From Ifrita kowaldi (taxonomy: Eukaryota > Chordata > Aves > Passeriformes > Cinclosomatidae), in assembly GCA_013398055.1 (NCBI GenBank), contig VZRS01008257.1, forward strand, positions 490,470-554,469: a stretch of 64,000 bases of DNA. Reading direction: 5' to 3'. The position numbers and the translations under genes were made by a program. The notes beneath the pieces are model-generated. The model saw only the letters and a list, made by a program, of their open reading frames with translations. It was not told the origin of the DNA and searched no databases. Below, piece by piece: positions 11,801-22,899 of this stretch; within the stretch, counting starts at the first letter, position 1, and every line of letters begins with the position of its first letter.

Positions 11801-13100
11801 AAGGTACCTTCGAATCCTGTAGGCAGGAATTGGAGGAGTAATTTTTTTATTTGATCTATCTTCAACCAGTTAGGCCTGAGAGCTGGTTTGCTTTCTAGCC
11901 TACTAAAGGTCCTGCAAGGATGAAAAAAATCTGTTGCTTTCCTTGGAGTCTCTTAGCCAAGGCATGGGAGGAAGGCCTGGCAGTGTGAGACAGGGTGGAA
12001 AAGGCTGAGACAGTATTTGCTGCTTCTTTGAAACTATCCCTTTTTAGTTGTCTAAACAGCATTTCAAAGAAAATCTCTGCTCTTCTCCATCTTCTTCCAG
12101 CATTATAATTCTATATAATCACTTTTCTTTCTCTAAAAGAATAGAGCGTGATTTTTTTTTTTCAGAAGGAAGAAGGGATAAATTCCAGATGTTGCTGGGA
12201 TACACTTTTTGCCTCTGTTTAATGTTTAGTGGCTTCAGTAAATATGCTGCAAGAGGTGGGGCTGGTGTTTTTATTCCAGGACAAATCATCTACAACAAAT
12301 CCCATCTGCCTACAGGGGGAGAGCATATCTTGGGTGTGACCTGGTGGGCTTGGAGCTGATCCTGCCTTTCCTGCCTTGCAGAAAGGCAACAGAGACTGAG
12401 GCTGGCCCAGGTGCTCCTTTGGGGTCTCTTGCCCTTGGTCACTCATGGTCTTCACGCTGCCCTTCCCACGCCACCGCCGAGCTCCGGCTCCGTGAGTGTG
12501 GGGATTGGATCCCTGGCATGGGAATGGGCACTTCTGCTCTAAACTGGCACAGGGCATTTTTGGGAGCAGCTCTGCCCTGCAGGCAGCCCCGGGTGGGTGA
12601 GGGCTGTCACATCCTCCCTGCTGTCCCGCGTGGGGTGCTTTGTTTAGAGGGACTCTCCCATCAAGCCAGGCTTTTTGTGGTACTGGTGTTGCAGCCCAGC
12701 GAAGAACATCCGTGTGCCCTGCACCGGAGTGGGGCTGGGATCCGGGAGCTGGGCTCTGCAGGCAGGCAGCCCTTTTCCCTCCTTTCCCAGCAAAGACTCG
12801 CCTTTTTGGGGCATGCCGTGCTTGTCCCTGCTTTGCAGCCTTGCAGGCTGAAGCAGCAGTGATTTTCCAGCCTGTGTTGCACAGAGGCCTTGTGGGACCA
12901 ACGCGGCAGCTCCGTTCCCTGTTTCATGTTTTCACCTGTTTAGGCGAAGTACATCCCTGCTTTGTTGGCAGCCTGTTGGGTTGCACAAACAGTGTAAGAC
13001 AAAACCACGAGCAGGTGTTGGTCCAGCCAGGGTAATTACTGGTTCTATGCTGCTGCTGGTAGGCAGAGAGCCTGAGCCACCCTTCCCATGGAGCTGTCTG
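5831..13100. other. Intron 1 sequence, mostly featureless
   Basis: This is mixed-composition intron. Isolated points of note are an AP-1 heptamer TGACTCA at 5981-5987, a Grainyhead-type palindrome AACCGGTT at 7791-7798, an open frame of 335 codons on the minus strand at 8156-9163 with no recognisable domain, and AT-rich patches around 10130-10200 and 10430-10560. No exon or mobile element could be supported. Confidence 0.45.
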
Positions 13101-13164
13101 GCAGCACTGCGGCTGCAGAAGGGCTCCGGGCACGGCTCAGCCGCTCCCTGGATCCCTTGCCTGC

Positions 13165-13300
13165 TGCCGATTGCATAAAAAAAAGTTTATGCATATAAGG
13201 AGGGAGGGAGGAGAGCTGAGGGTGGCTCTGGTCAGGTTTAAAGCACCGACTTTATGTGCCAATGCCCATTTGCATTTAAAAAGTTGGCAAATGCATGGCT
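13165..13300. promoter_or_regulatory. AT-rich patch with inverted repeat and octamer motif
   Basis: A perfect 8-bp inverted repeat TGCATAAA...TTTATGCA spans 13172-13193. A purine-rich run follows, and an octamer (POU) site ATTTGCAT lies at 13268-13275 with an AAATGCAT about 25 bp beyond it. The combination suggests POU/homeodomain binding. This is inferred from motifs alone. Confidence 0.3.
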
Positions 13301-13604
13301 GAGCCTAAGGGGCAGATGTGAGGATGGGAGAGACAGGCGTGCTAAGAGGGAGGGGAGGAGCAACATCCCAAAATCTTGCCTGACTTCAGAGGGTTCAAGC
13401 TCGCTTCCCCCACATATCCCAGACCATGGCCAAACATCTTGGATGAGACATGATGGGGACAATGTGCCCACATGTGCACAGGGTGCCACACTGCATCGCC
13501 TGGGCTGTGGAGTAGGGAGGGGAGAGACATTGCTTTCTACCCTTTTGGAAATTTAGCCAGAGAAAAGCTGATCCTGATCCAACCAGCTGCATGCACAGGG
13601 TCTC

Positions 13605-13790
13605 TTTTTCTCAACCCTTAAATTTCCTTTGGACTCCCACCCTTTTGGGTCTCCCAAGCCGTTTTGGAATCCACTTTTTCTCAGACTCTACATTTTATTT
13701 TTGGGACTCCCACCCTTTTTGGCCTCCAGTCTTCTTTTGGCCTTTCACTCCTTTCCAGCCTCCCACCCCTTTCCAGGCTCTGTGCAGTGA
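13605..13790. repeat. Degenerate pyrimidine-rich tandem repeat
   Basis: Imperfect copies of a unit like GGACTCCCACCCTTTT recur, separated by TTTTGG and TCTCCC variants, most clearly near 13631-13648 and 13703-13720, with poorer copies to about 13790. The strand is almost pure pyrimidine interrupted by GG. It reads as a decayed minisatellite, not as coding sequence. Confidence 0.55.
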
Positions 13791-13799
13791 GCTGGCTGA

Positions 13800-15949
13800 G
13801 CAGGAGGAGGAGGAGGAGGTCCAAGCTTGTTGCCACACGTCGGTGTTTGGCTCGGCAGAATTCCTTTCTTTCCTTTCCTGTCACGCTCGGTGCCCGTTCC
13901 AGCGGGCTGGTGCTGGTGGTGCACATGGGCCTGGAGGCTCTCGGCTGCATTCAGGTGACATCTCATGTTTGCAGGGCCACTTTTGAACACCTGCATGTGA
14001 AGCACCTAAACCAGCCTGACTTCACATCAGTGAGCCCAGCCTGCAACCCCTCCTTATTTAGCTGCTGCAGTAATTTACAGCAACTCTCTGATCCTAAATC
14101 TTTTCCTGGGATGAAAAAGTTGCTTATCTCTGTCCTCACAGGTACATGGGGAGTAACTTTTTAAAGCTTTATTTGAGAGCAGTGATGTGCTGATAGATTC
14201 CCTTGAGCCTCCCAGCGTGGTCTCGTGCTGCAGAGGCAGGAGCGGTGTGAGGAGCGGGCGGTGTGTCCATGGCCCCAGCGCGGCGTGTCTGGCAGCGACA
14301 GCCTCCCTTGCTCTCGGGTTAAAGGCCACTTTTATAGGCCAGTAGGACTCCTTCCGATCAGACTGTACTAATTAGTACCAATGAACCATTATCAGTGACA
14401 GACAGTTCTTACAGGCTTCATAAAAGAGTCCTGTGTACACGTGTTTCTCTGGCGAACCTCCTGCGGGGTGCAGAGCTCCGACTCAGCCCACAGTGTCTCA
14501 GCTTGCCAGGCCCTGGGGAGGACCCATGTCCCATCATAATCCCTTCAGTGTTGCAGGTAGTCACACACTGGTGGGTGAGGGAGAAGTCATGAGTTGTCTT
14601 TTATTGCAAACTTTTTGCTGCTTTGTTCTCCTCACTTGAAAATACATCTGCTGGGCATTGCTCCTGGGGTGTTGTGCAAGATTTTGCTGTGGCTCTTCCT
14701 CTTCAGCACTCCACAGCCACTGCCCCCGCTCTGGGCATGGGCTGTCCGGAGACCCTGAGCTTTCACTACTCTCACCAGCATGTGGGACTCAGCTCTGTGT
14801 GGTTGCAGAGGAGACAGAATGTGATAAATAGTCCACCAGTGCCTTGAAGTGCCGAGTGCTGCCCAGGGCCGTGGACAGGCAGTCTGGCACTGCTGGATGT
14901 GCCAGGGAGGTCTCTGGGGTGGGCTGAGTGATCCCAGAAACTTCACAAACCTCTGTAGAGCTTTGGCGTTGCCATCGGGCAAGATCAGGAGAGCAGTCCT
15001 GGGGAAGCAGGGGAGACAGGAACGGGACCTCGAGACACAATGTCTGGTGTGGGAAAAGCACGTGGGGTCATTAGCCAGGAGTGGTGGCACCCCTGGTACT
15101 GCTGGCCCTGCGGAGGTGGAAGGTGTGGAGCAGCTGTCTGCTGGCCACGGGGGAGCTGTGCCAGGACGAGTCCCCAGGAGGGGAGCTGGGGTGTGTGTGT
15201 AGCCGCTCAGAGGTGGCTCCCATCACTGACGGTTCCTTTCTGTTTTTCTTTCAAATGTCTCCAGGCACTGAATGTTTAGGTCGCACCTTTCCAGGTAAAC
15301 TGGGTAAGTGAAGTATTTCAAGAGTTGCCAAGATCTAATTACAAAGGCTGATTGCATGATTGCAGCTGCTGTACCGTAAACACCCTGGTTACTGCTCCAC
15401 GGGACATTGCCTGGCCCCGAGAGCAGCAGGTACCTGCTCTTCTGGTGCAGAGGGGATGCAGTGGTGTCTTCAGAGGCTGACTGTGCAAACCTGCTATTTT
15501 TTGTCTGGCTGCACTTTGGTTATCCTGGATGGGATTTTTTTTTCTTCTGCTGTTCAATGTAGAAACATATTCAAAAGCTGAGTGTCATTTTAAGCACCAG
15601 CACTTTTCCATGTGCTGCTACTCTGGTAAACTGATGAGCAGCATTACATTGAGGAAAGAGACTTTCACTCTATTTTATGAAAGTAGTTGACATTCTGAAC
15701 CCTTTTCAGTCATGGGATGTGGGACTTCTGCTGAGTGTGGCCAGAGATGCTCATGTTCAGCACAGACAAAACCAGGTGTTGGAATCCCAGCTGAACCAGG
15801 CTTCTGGATTTGAGCTGAACCTGTTTGCAGAAGAGCCTTTAAAAAGACACTTTTATAATGCTTGTGGGTCTGTCCCTCAATTTAGAATTGAGTTTATGAC
15901 AGTACCTCATAAGTAAGGTGTCTTGGCTCAACTGTGGTGTCACAAGCCT
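13800..15949. other. Intron 1 sequence without recognised features
   Basis: Mixed-composition intron. A (GAG)n-like purine run lies at 13801-13819. No coding exon, RNA gene or interspersed repeat was recognised. Confidence 0.45.
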
Positions 15950-16205
15950 GCTGGGGAAGAACCAGCTAAATAAAATGTTAACAGGGGTGAATAAATGATT
16001 TTAATAAATGGCAAATCAATTGCTATAGAGCCCGTGAAGTCAATAGAGCTTGTGACCTTGGCTTATAAGCACACTCAGATCCTTAACGTGCTTATAATGC
16101 CTACAAATCATTCATTAGGCTTTTATCAAGCATCAATTAGTAAAAGTCATAATCTAAAATAAGAGGGAAAAAAGGAATTATTTCAGTTCCTTTATTTCAG
16201 GCCTG
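15950..16205. promoter_or_regulatory. AT-rich conserved-looking element with a 10-bp inverted repeat
   Basis: The block is repeat-free and AT-rich with many homeodomain-like cores (TTAAT, CAATTA, ATTAG). TTATAAGCAC at 16063-16072 and its exact reverse complement GTGCTTATAA at 16088-16097 are separated by 15 bases. The texture is typical of vertebrate developmental enhancers. Conservation is inferred from composition only. Confidence 0.4.
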
Positions 16206-19200
16206 GTGGCACAATTTGGTTGCACAGCAGGATAGTCCTTGCTTATGCAAAGAAGCTGTAAGACACCACTGGTCCCCCGGCAGCGTTATCGTGGTGCAGA
16301 CATCAGGCAGGGAACTGCGGGAGCCCAGGGCTGGGATCAGCCCCGGAGCTGGGACACTCACACCAGCCCGCAGTGAAACTGTCCTGCAGCAGGCAATGGT
16401 TTATTTACATTTATTTCATATTAATGCCTTAAGATCCCAGCGGATAAGGCGGGCAGAGGGAGCCCTGGTGTCCCCGTGCTCGGGGCGTTTTCACTCCAGC
16501 AGGAGGTGTTTGGCTGTGTCTCCGTGGCTGTAAAACTCGCACCCGTTTTCTCGTGCTGTGATTTGGGAAAGCGTGTGAGCGGGGATGTGTTCGAGCTGTG
16601 CTGCTCTTCCTGCTTTCCCTGGTCTTCCCATTTTGTGTGTGTGTTTGTGCCTCGGGGAGGGAGGCAGAGATGCAAGTGAAAACATGTGGTTTTCTTAGAA
16701 TATAAATAACAGAAAATTAAGCATAATTTTTGTTTGTTGTAGAGTCATTCCCTGCAGTCTCCAGTTGTTTGCTCCTTTGCTGCACTCCTGTACTCTTCGG
16801 GTTTTTTTCATCTTACCAGATGGATTCTACTTGGAGTGTGCTGCAGGACACTTCAGTGATCTTGCTGCGGGGTTAATTTTGCGCCCAGCGAAGAGCTGCA
16901 CTTGCAGACATCAGTGCATGCCCGGGCTTCTGAAAGCCCGGCCTGCCAGACGGGGCTGCCTCTATCAGACGGCTTTTTGCCTTGCCTTTGTTGTCTGGGT
17001 CCTTGTCTGCAGCTCCAGCCTGGGCCGGCATTCCCAGACATCGCCACCTCCACCACCCGCGTCCTCCCGGAGCGTCCTGGTGCTGCTGGCAGAGCCAGAA
17101 CCCCAGCGGGAGATGCCCGTGCCCGTCCCTGTGCCACCCAGGGATAAAGCCCTGCACACGGAGGGTCGAAACACCAAACCTGGGCAGGGAGCAGCACTGC
17201 CTCCCTCAAGGGAGGTTTGGCTTTCACTGGGCTTTTTTTTTCCCTGGGTTTTTAAGGTATTCCACCATCTCCCTGGTAACTCCTGGGTGTCTGCGGTGTG
17301 GATGTCAGGCTCTTGGATTCCTATAAATGACTTGTGGATCACTCTCTTGCCTGCTGAGAGGGAACAGTTTGGCTGAGCTGCAGCCTCTGCCCAGATCTGT
17401 GCGCTGGAGCATGGTCAGGCAACACCGTGTCCCCTCCACGGGGAGTAAAAAAAGAGGTGCTGCAGTTTCTGCTGGATTTTGTGTCAGCTCTCCTGCTTCT
17501 CACAGAGGGTGGCTTGGAAATGGGTACAGAGGGGGAGGAGGGAATGCCCTCAACAAATGGCTATTCATCTTATTTAGGAGGAGATGTATTCCTTGAACTC
17601 TCTAAAATCAAAGGGCAGGGTGGAGGGTTTGCACCAAGCAAAATTCACATAGCTAAACATGTAAGTACATGAAAATGCGTGATTTCTTAGAGGTTTGGGT
17701 GAATTCTGAGAGAAGCTGGGTCATGCTCTGCATTCACTGAGATGCTCCTTTGTGAAAATGCCTGTGTGCACCATTCTGTATTTTACTGTTGTGGGTTTGG
17801 GCATTTTGTTATATTAGTCTTTAATGCATTTGTTTCCATAGCTGCACACTGCTGATAAAATCCCAGTGTGGGATCTCTCAGTCTCCCCGTGCATGTGCAC
17901 CAAAAATAAATCCCAGGCAGTTGTCAGGAGATGAGCTGCTGCCGTGGCAGGTGCCAAGCTGTGAGGAAGTTCTGGCTGGACCCTGCTGAGGCTGCAGGTG
18001 TGTGGCATCTCACCCTGGTGCCACCATGCATGCCACCCAGTTCTGTTGGTGCCTCAGTGGTCCCAGGGACCTGGAGCACCTGGGGAAGGAGTTGCCACAG
18101 GACTGGGGATGTTTTGGAGATGGGGTAGGAAGCAACAGAGGCAGGGGGAGAAGAAAGGCCTCGTCCCTCACCTTTTTGTTGTGTACGGTGTGGATGTGGT
18201 GAGGTGTGCTGGTGGAGGATTGGCATCATGTGGCTGCCAGGATAGCAAAACTCCTCTCTTGCTCTGAATTCACTGCAGTCGCCATCCATCAGCTGTTCAT
18301 ATTTCGCCTCTCATCATACGGAGGTGGGGATTTAATAGCTGTTTAAACTGTCTCAGCTGCTGGGTCTGGTTTTGCTTGGTCTCGGGCTGTAACTCCAGAG
18401 GTCCAGCCTGGAGGTGGCAGAAGGATGGGGGGGTTTCCTGAGGTGGCTGCTGGCTGTGCCCAGGGTTGCGGGTCCTGCGTGGAGCGGTGCCACGGGGCCA
18501 GTGAGTGTCACTGGTGCCCAGGGTGGCACCACAGCAGTGCCACCGTGGGTCACACTGGTTTCTCAGCTGTATAGCTGGGTTGGAGCACATCTTCCAGGTA
18601 TTTACCTTTCCTTTGGGAATAGTGAAACTAAAGGGTTTTGTTTTGGCCGAAGTTCTGATCTGTGGGTTCCCAGGTTTGCGTGCTGTCCCACTGTGTGCTG
18701 GGTGCTGCTCCTGCTGCCTGTGCTGACATGGTCAGGGCATGGCCAGGGCGTGGGAGCACCCCAAAACCTTATCCTGAGGGCACATGGGGGCGGCTGGCCG
18801 GGAGTGCTTCCCCGCGGTGCTCTGCCAGGGGTGTCCTTAACCCCCCCCCGGATGCTCTCTCTCCTTTAATGCATCTTTTTAAGTACTGGGTAATAGTGTT
18901 TTCTTTCTGGCAGAGGCGAACGAGGGCTTTTAATAGGTCTTTTGTTTTCTCTTCGTGCGGTTCCCTGGCAGTAACCGGCCATTAGCTCCAGCATTTATTT
19001 AGGGTATTCGTATTTTTATATGTGGGGACCTCAACACTGAGAAGCCAAGGGGTTTGATCAGGGTCACACAACAAATACGTGTTAAAGCTGGGACTTCAGC
19101 TCTTTCTGAATGTTGGGCTGACCCCTAGGCTTGGCAGAGAGTGAACATCTCGGTTTGTCCCCTTTTAACTGAGACAGACAGGGAAAGCAGAAAATAAAGG

Positions 19201-19590
19201 TTCTGTGGAAGGAAGCATATTTTTTTTTTTTACTCTTTCCTGCTGGCAGTCTGCTCGGAGCTGGAATTGCAGGATCACTGTGTTCAGGAGCGTGAGGATG
19301 GTACGTGTGAAATACACGGAGGCAAAGGGAAACCCGGGGCTGGAAATCTGACGGGCTCCTTCACCTCCAGGGGTTCCAGCTGCGCTGGGAAGTGGAAGCT
19401 ACCCTGGAAAGGCTGTGCTGGGGAGGAAGGGTGGGCTGTGCGAGCCCCCTCCCCCGGCAGCGTTTCGGGCCGATGCTGGGGCTGCAGCTGGGGCTGCCTC
19501 GCTGCTCCTGCCCCGCAGCGCCTCTGTGCCCGCCTTGTCTGAGCAGCCCCAGTGTGCCGGAGCACAATGCTCCCTTCACTCCCCATCAGA
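16206..19590. other. Intron 1 sequence without recognised features
   Basis: GC-moderate intron with short C runs (18840-18849) and T runs (19221-19231). Open frames here are scattered and carry no domain. A TCF-like ATCAAAG occurs once near 17606. Confidence 0.45.
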
Positions 19591-19596
19591 CTGGAG

Positions 19597-19626
19597 GTCT
19601 AGACGCTCTCCCTGCCTTTTGTTATC
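19597..19626. promoter_or_regulatory. Palindromic Smad-binding element beside a TTTGTTATC box
   Basis: GTCTAGAC, the optimal palindromic SMAD3/4 site, lies at 19597-19604. Thirteen bases later TGCCTTTTGTTATC (19613-19626) matches, with one mismatch, the box that precedes the Smad site at 22451. The box contains a TCF/SOX-like TTTGTT and a GATA core in reverse (TTATC). Smad binding is inferred from sequence. Confidence 0.5.
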
Positions 19627-19629
19627 AGG

Positions 19630-22320
19630 GTCACAGGTTAGGGAGCGTTCCCAGCTCCTTTTCCCTCCGCTGATCAGGAATCCCTCCCCGCATCCAGGGC
19701 TGCGCCGGGGCACCCCTCCGGAGGGAGTCACCCCGCTACCCAAACACGCTTAGACTTAAAATTATTGTGGCAGCTCCCAGAAAGAAATGTGCCTTTCAAA
19801 GGCAGTCGGGATCACCCCCACTCCTGTTCTTGCCGGCACAGATGCTCAGCTGACACCAGCTAAATAGAAACCTTTTAGCCCTTGCCAGTAAGTCTGGAGC
19901 AAACTGCCAAAAAGCATCGAGGACCAAGATACAAAACGAAGTCAGGCCTGAGCAAAGTACTTGCAAATGAAGGATGAGACTGATGTGTTCTGTCTCTTGA
20001 TTTTTAGCACATGAGGTGCTTCAGTCTCGAGGTTGTTTGTTTTTTTTTTTAAATACATGGTGGCATTTTAAAGGTTTTCAGCAGATACAAAGCAATTAAG
20101 TCCCCTAGCAACAAAGGGATGGTTTTTCCCTTAATGCAGGCTTTTTTAACAGGAAGCATTTGTGAAATTTTCCTTCCCCCTAAAATACAAGTTTGGCTGA
20201 AGGAGACATTTTTAGTGGCTTTTAGACGTATTTAGAGATGAGGCTTGAACCTGTGATGTTGCCCCTGCCCCAGCCCACCCTTGTCAGCCTTGCCCTGGCC
20301 AGGAGGTGCTTCTGGGCTGCAGCCCCTTGTCTGGAGGAGGGAGGTGCAGAGGCTGGAATGGTTCGATAAAGAAGTTGGGAACAACTTTTTTCTTCTTCCT
20401 GGCAAGAAGACATAACAAAAAATTGGCAGGTTCATGCTTTTTATTATTGAATTAAAATCTATTAAATAGTAACAGAGAGCCAAAACCTGAAATTGCTGTT
20501 AGGCATTGCTCTTGGTGAAGTGAAATGCTTCTGCATCTGGCTCACTTCTGCATTTTGTGTGTGTGTGTGCGTGTGTATCATGTGTGAAGAATGAGTCTGT
20601 GAAGCTCAAATAGAGGTTTTAAATAGAAATAATGCTGGCAGCTCTTTCTCCCTGAATCCAAGGCTATTATGTGTCTGGCTCTTGCCAATGTGAATTGCAG
20701 AGGAAGTTCATGTGAACTCCATGGCTGATTTGGCAGCTGCACAGCCATGGTGGGTTCGAAGCCCAGGCACTGTTGAGCAGAAGTGATGACATTTTTTGGT
20801 GTTCCTTCTTTTCAGGGGGTGAGGAGGGACCAAGGGAGTCTATTTCCCACCCCTGTCCTGGCACATGAAGGGATGGGCACGTTGGGCAGTGGTGGCCCAA
20901 CTTCTTTCCCAAAGCTTTATCCGTGGTCCCAGATGCTTCCACTCTCAGGGGAATGTCACTGATTTGTGCTGCCTGGGGGACGTGAGGGGGACACAGACCA
21001 TCCCACTGGCAGTGGTGGAGGTCACAGAGCCCCCAAACCTGCCCCTCTCACCCCCGTGGGAATCCTCATGCACCTGTGTGCAGTGGGAACAGTTTGGGGT
21101 TAATTCCTCTGCAAACCCGCAGTGCAGTGAATGGTGCTGTTTGTACGGGGCATGGGGGGAAATAATGTTAAATTAAACTCTCCGTAAGGGAAGAAAAGCA
21201 TCCAGCCTCATTCTTTACTGCTCATTTTAGTAATTTCTTCCAGATAACCTACACATCTGTGTCAGTGCAATTAAAGCAGAAATTCTGTCTAATGAACAGT
21301 TGTAGCCCTTGGGCTATTGCGGAATGAACAATGAAGTTGGAAACAGTCTTATTAAAATAATAATTAAGAAACAAGGGTTGGGAGACAGGGGGAGGTGCAG
21401 ATGAGGTGGTGGTGGGATGCTATAGGGTGAGGAGCAGAGAAGAACTGACTTGGACCTGGTTCTGGACTTCCAGGGGTGACTCCCACCATGACCCTGCCCT
21501 GTAGAAGGGACTGGGCAGTGAGGTTGGACCCGGGGCCGGGCACAGGTCATGCCAGGGACATGTGGTCATGCCATGTCACAACAAAACAGTGTCTCAAGCC
21601 ACTCTTGCACTGGGGTGGAAGTGGTGGCCCGGGGGTGGCTGTGGCCTGGCCCTGTCTCAGGCAGCTTTTGCCCTCCTGTTCAGCAGATCAGTGATTTTGC
21701 CTGTGTATTTTATTTTGAGGCTTTTTGGTTCTTCAACAGCTGATAAAGCTCAGAGAGGGAGGAGAATGTTTCTTGTGTTAGACAGGATTATATCTTGTTT
21801 TTCTTTTTCCAGAAAACCGTCCTTTCTCAGTAAAAAAAACAACACTGCTCACCAACATAGTTTGTTTTAACTTTCTTTTCTCTTTTGCATTCCTGAGGAC
21901 TGGGACTGACCAGGCTCAGCTGTGTCAGTGATGGGGACTGGCCAGTTTTTCTCATGTGATACAGTTTATTCTTTTGTTTCTAAGTAAATAAAAACAAAAA
22001 ATTCCTTTTCAGTGTTAACCCTTGGGGTTATAATCATGTCTCTCCACAAGTCATCGTTTTTTGCCAATAAATCAGTTAAAACTTAGAGCTGGCTTTTTCA
22101 AACTTAATACACTCCTAGTTAGAAATGCATGTGCTGCAGAAAGCTACTGACATCTCGGATTAATAAAAATAAATTTTTAAAAAAAGCAAATGCCATAAAA
22201 AAAAAGAGGCCAGACAAATCCCACTGGAATGATACATTGGAATGATTTTAGTGGGATTTATATCTATGAGCTGTGGGGGTTTTGTGGTTTTTTTTTCTTT
22301 TGAAATGGTTGTGAACCAGA
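19630..22320. other. Intron 1 sequence with dispersed AT-rich patches
   Basis: This stretch contains a (GT)n run at 20557-20575, a poly-T run at 20041-20051, and AT-rich repeat-free patches near 21210-21370 and 21990-22260 that may be regulatory. No coding sequence was supported. Confidence 0.4.
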
Positions 22321-22329
22321 GTGATTACT

Positions 22330-22715
22330 TATCATTTTCATTTTAACTCCATCTGACAAATCGTTTTAGATGGAGAAAGCAATACTGCATCTTTAAATGG
22401 CTACTCTGTCAGCGCATCTTGCAGGGCTTTAAATGCCCTTTGTTATCGCAGTCTAGACAGGACGCAGGCGGAATATTTGATATGTTATAAGGCAGGGATG
22501 TGACAAGGTTGAATTAATTTACTGGCTTATTTAAAACTGAATTTCAAAACATTTTTCCTTACAAACTTGTCTTTTTCTCTCTCCATCCTATATTTTTTTT
22601 TCGAAGTTCGTGCAGTATGTTTCAACTGTTTAGACTGGGAGAGGAGACATTGGCTTACTGCAGCCTGCAGTACTTTAATTGCCCTTTTTATGACTGTCTA
22701 GACATCATGCAGATG
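22330..22715. promoter_or_regulatory. Candidate Smad/TCF-responsive intronic enhancer (duplicated composite element)
   Basis: Two perfect Smad palindromes GTCTAGAC lie at 22451-22458 and 22696-22703. Both end the same composite: CTTTAA, one base, TGCCCTTT, then (G)TTAT, then four bases, then GTCTAGACA. Copy A runs 22427-22458 and copy B 22673-22703. A one-mismatch variant GTTTAGAC lies at 22628-22635. Copy A carries CTTTGTT (22438-22444), a TCF/SOX-type core. Three inverted repeats also occur in the block (22347-22375, 22423-22439, 22656-22672). PMEPA1 is known to be directly induced by TGF-beta, and human work places a SMAD3/TCF7L2-dependent enhancer in intron 1. Equating this block with that enhancer is my inference. 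Confidence 0.6.
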
Positions 22716-22899
22716 CATGTTTGTGGTGAGAAGACATTTCCCCCTCTGGTTATACGATAGTCTGAAACCTTTACATTCCCTATCTCCTTACCCCCTCTGC
22801 CTTGGAATGCGCTTTACTCCCTCCATCTCTGAAAATCACTTTTTCCCTCAGTTTTATTTTTTGAGGGACACTTCAGCCCCCGTTTTCCTGCTCTTTTCC

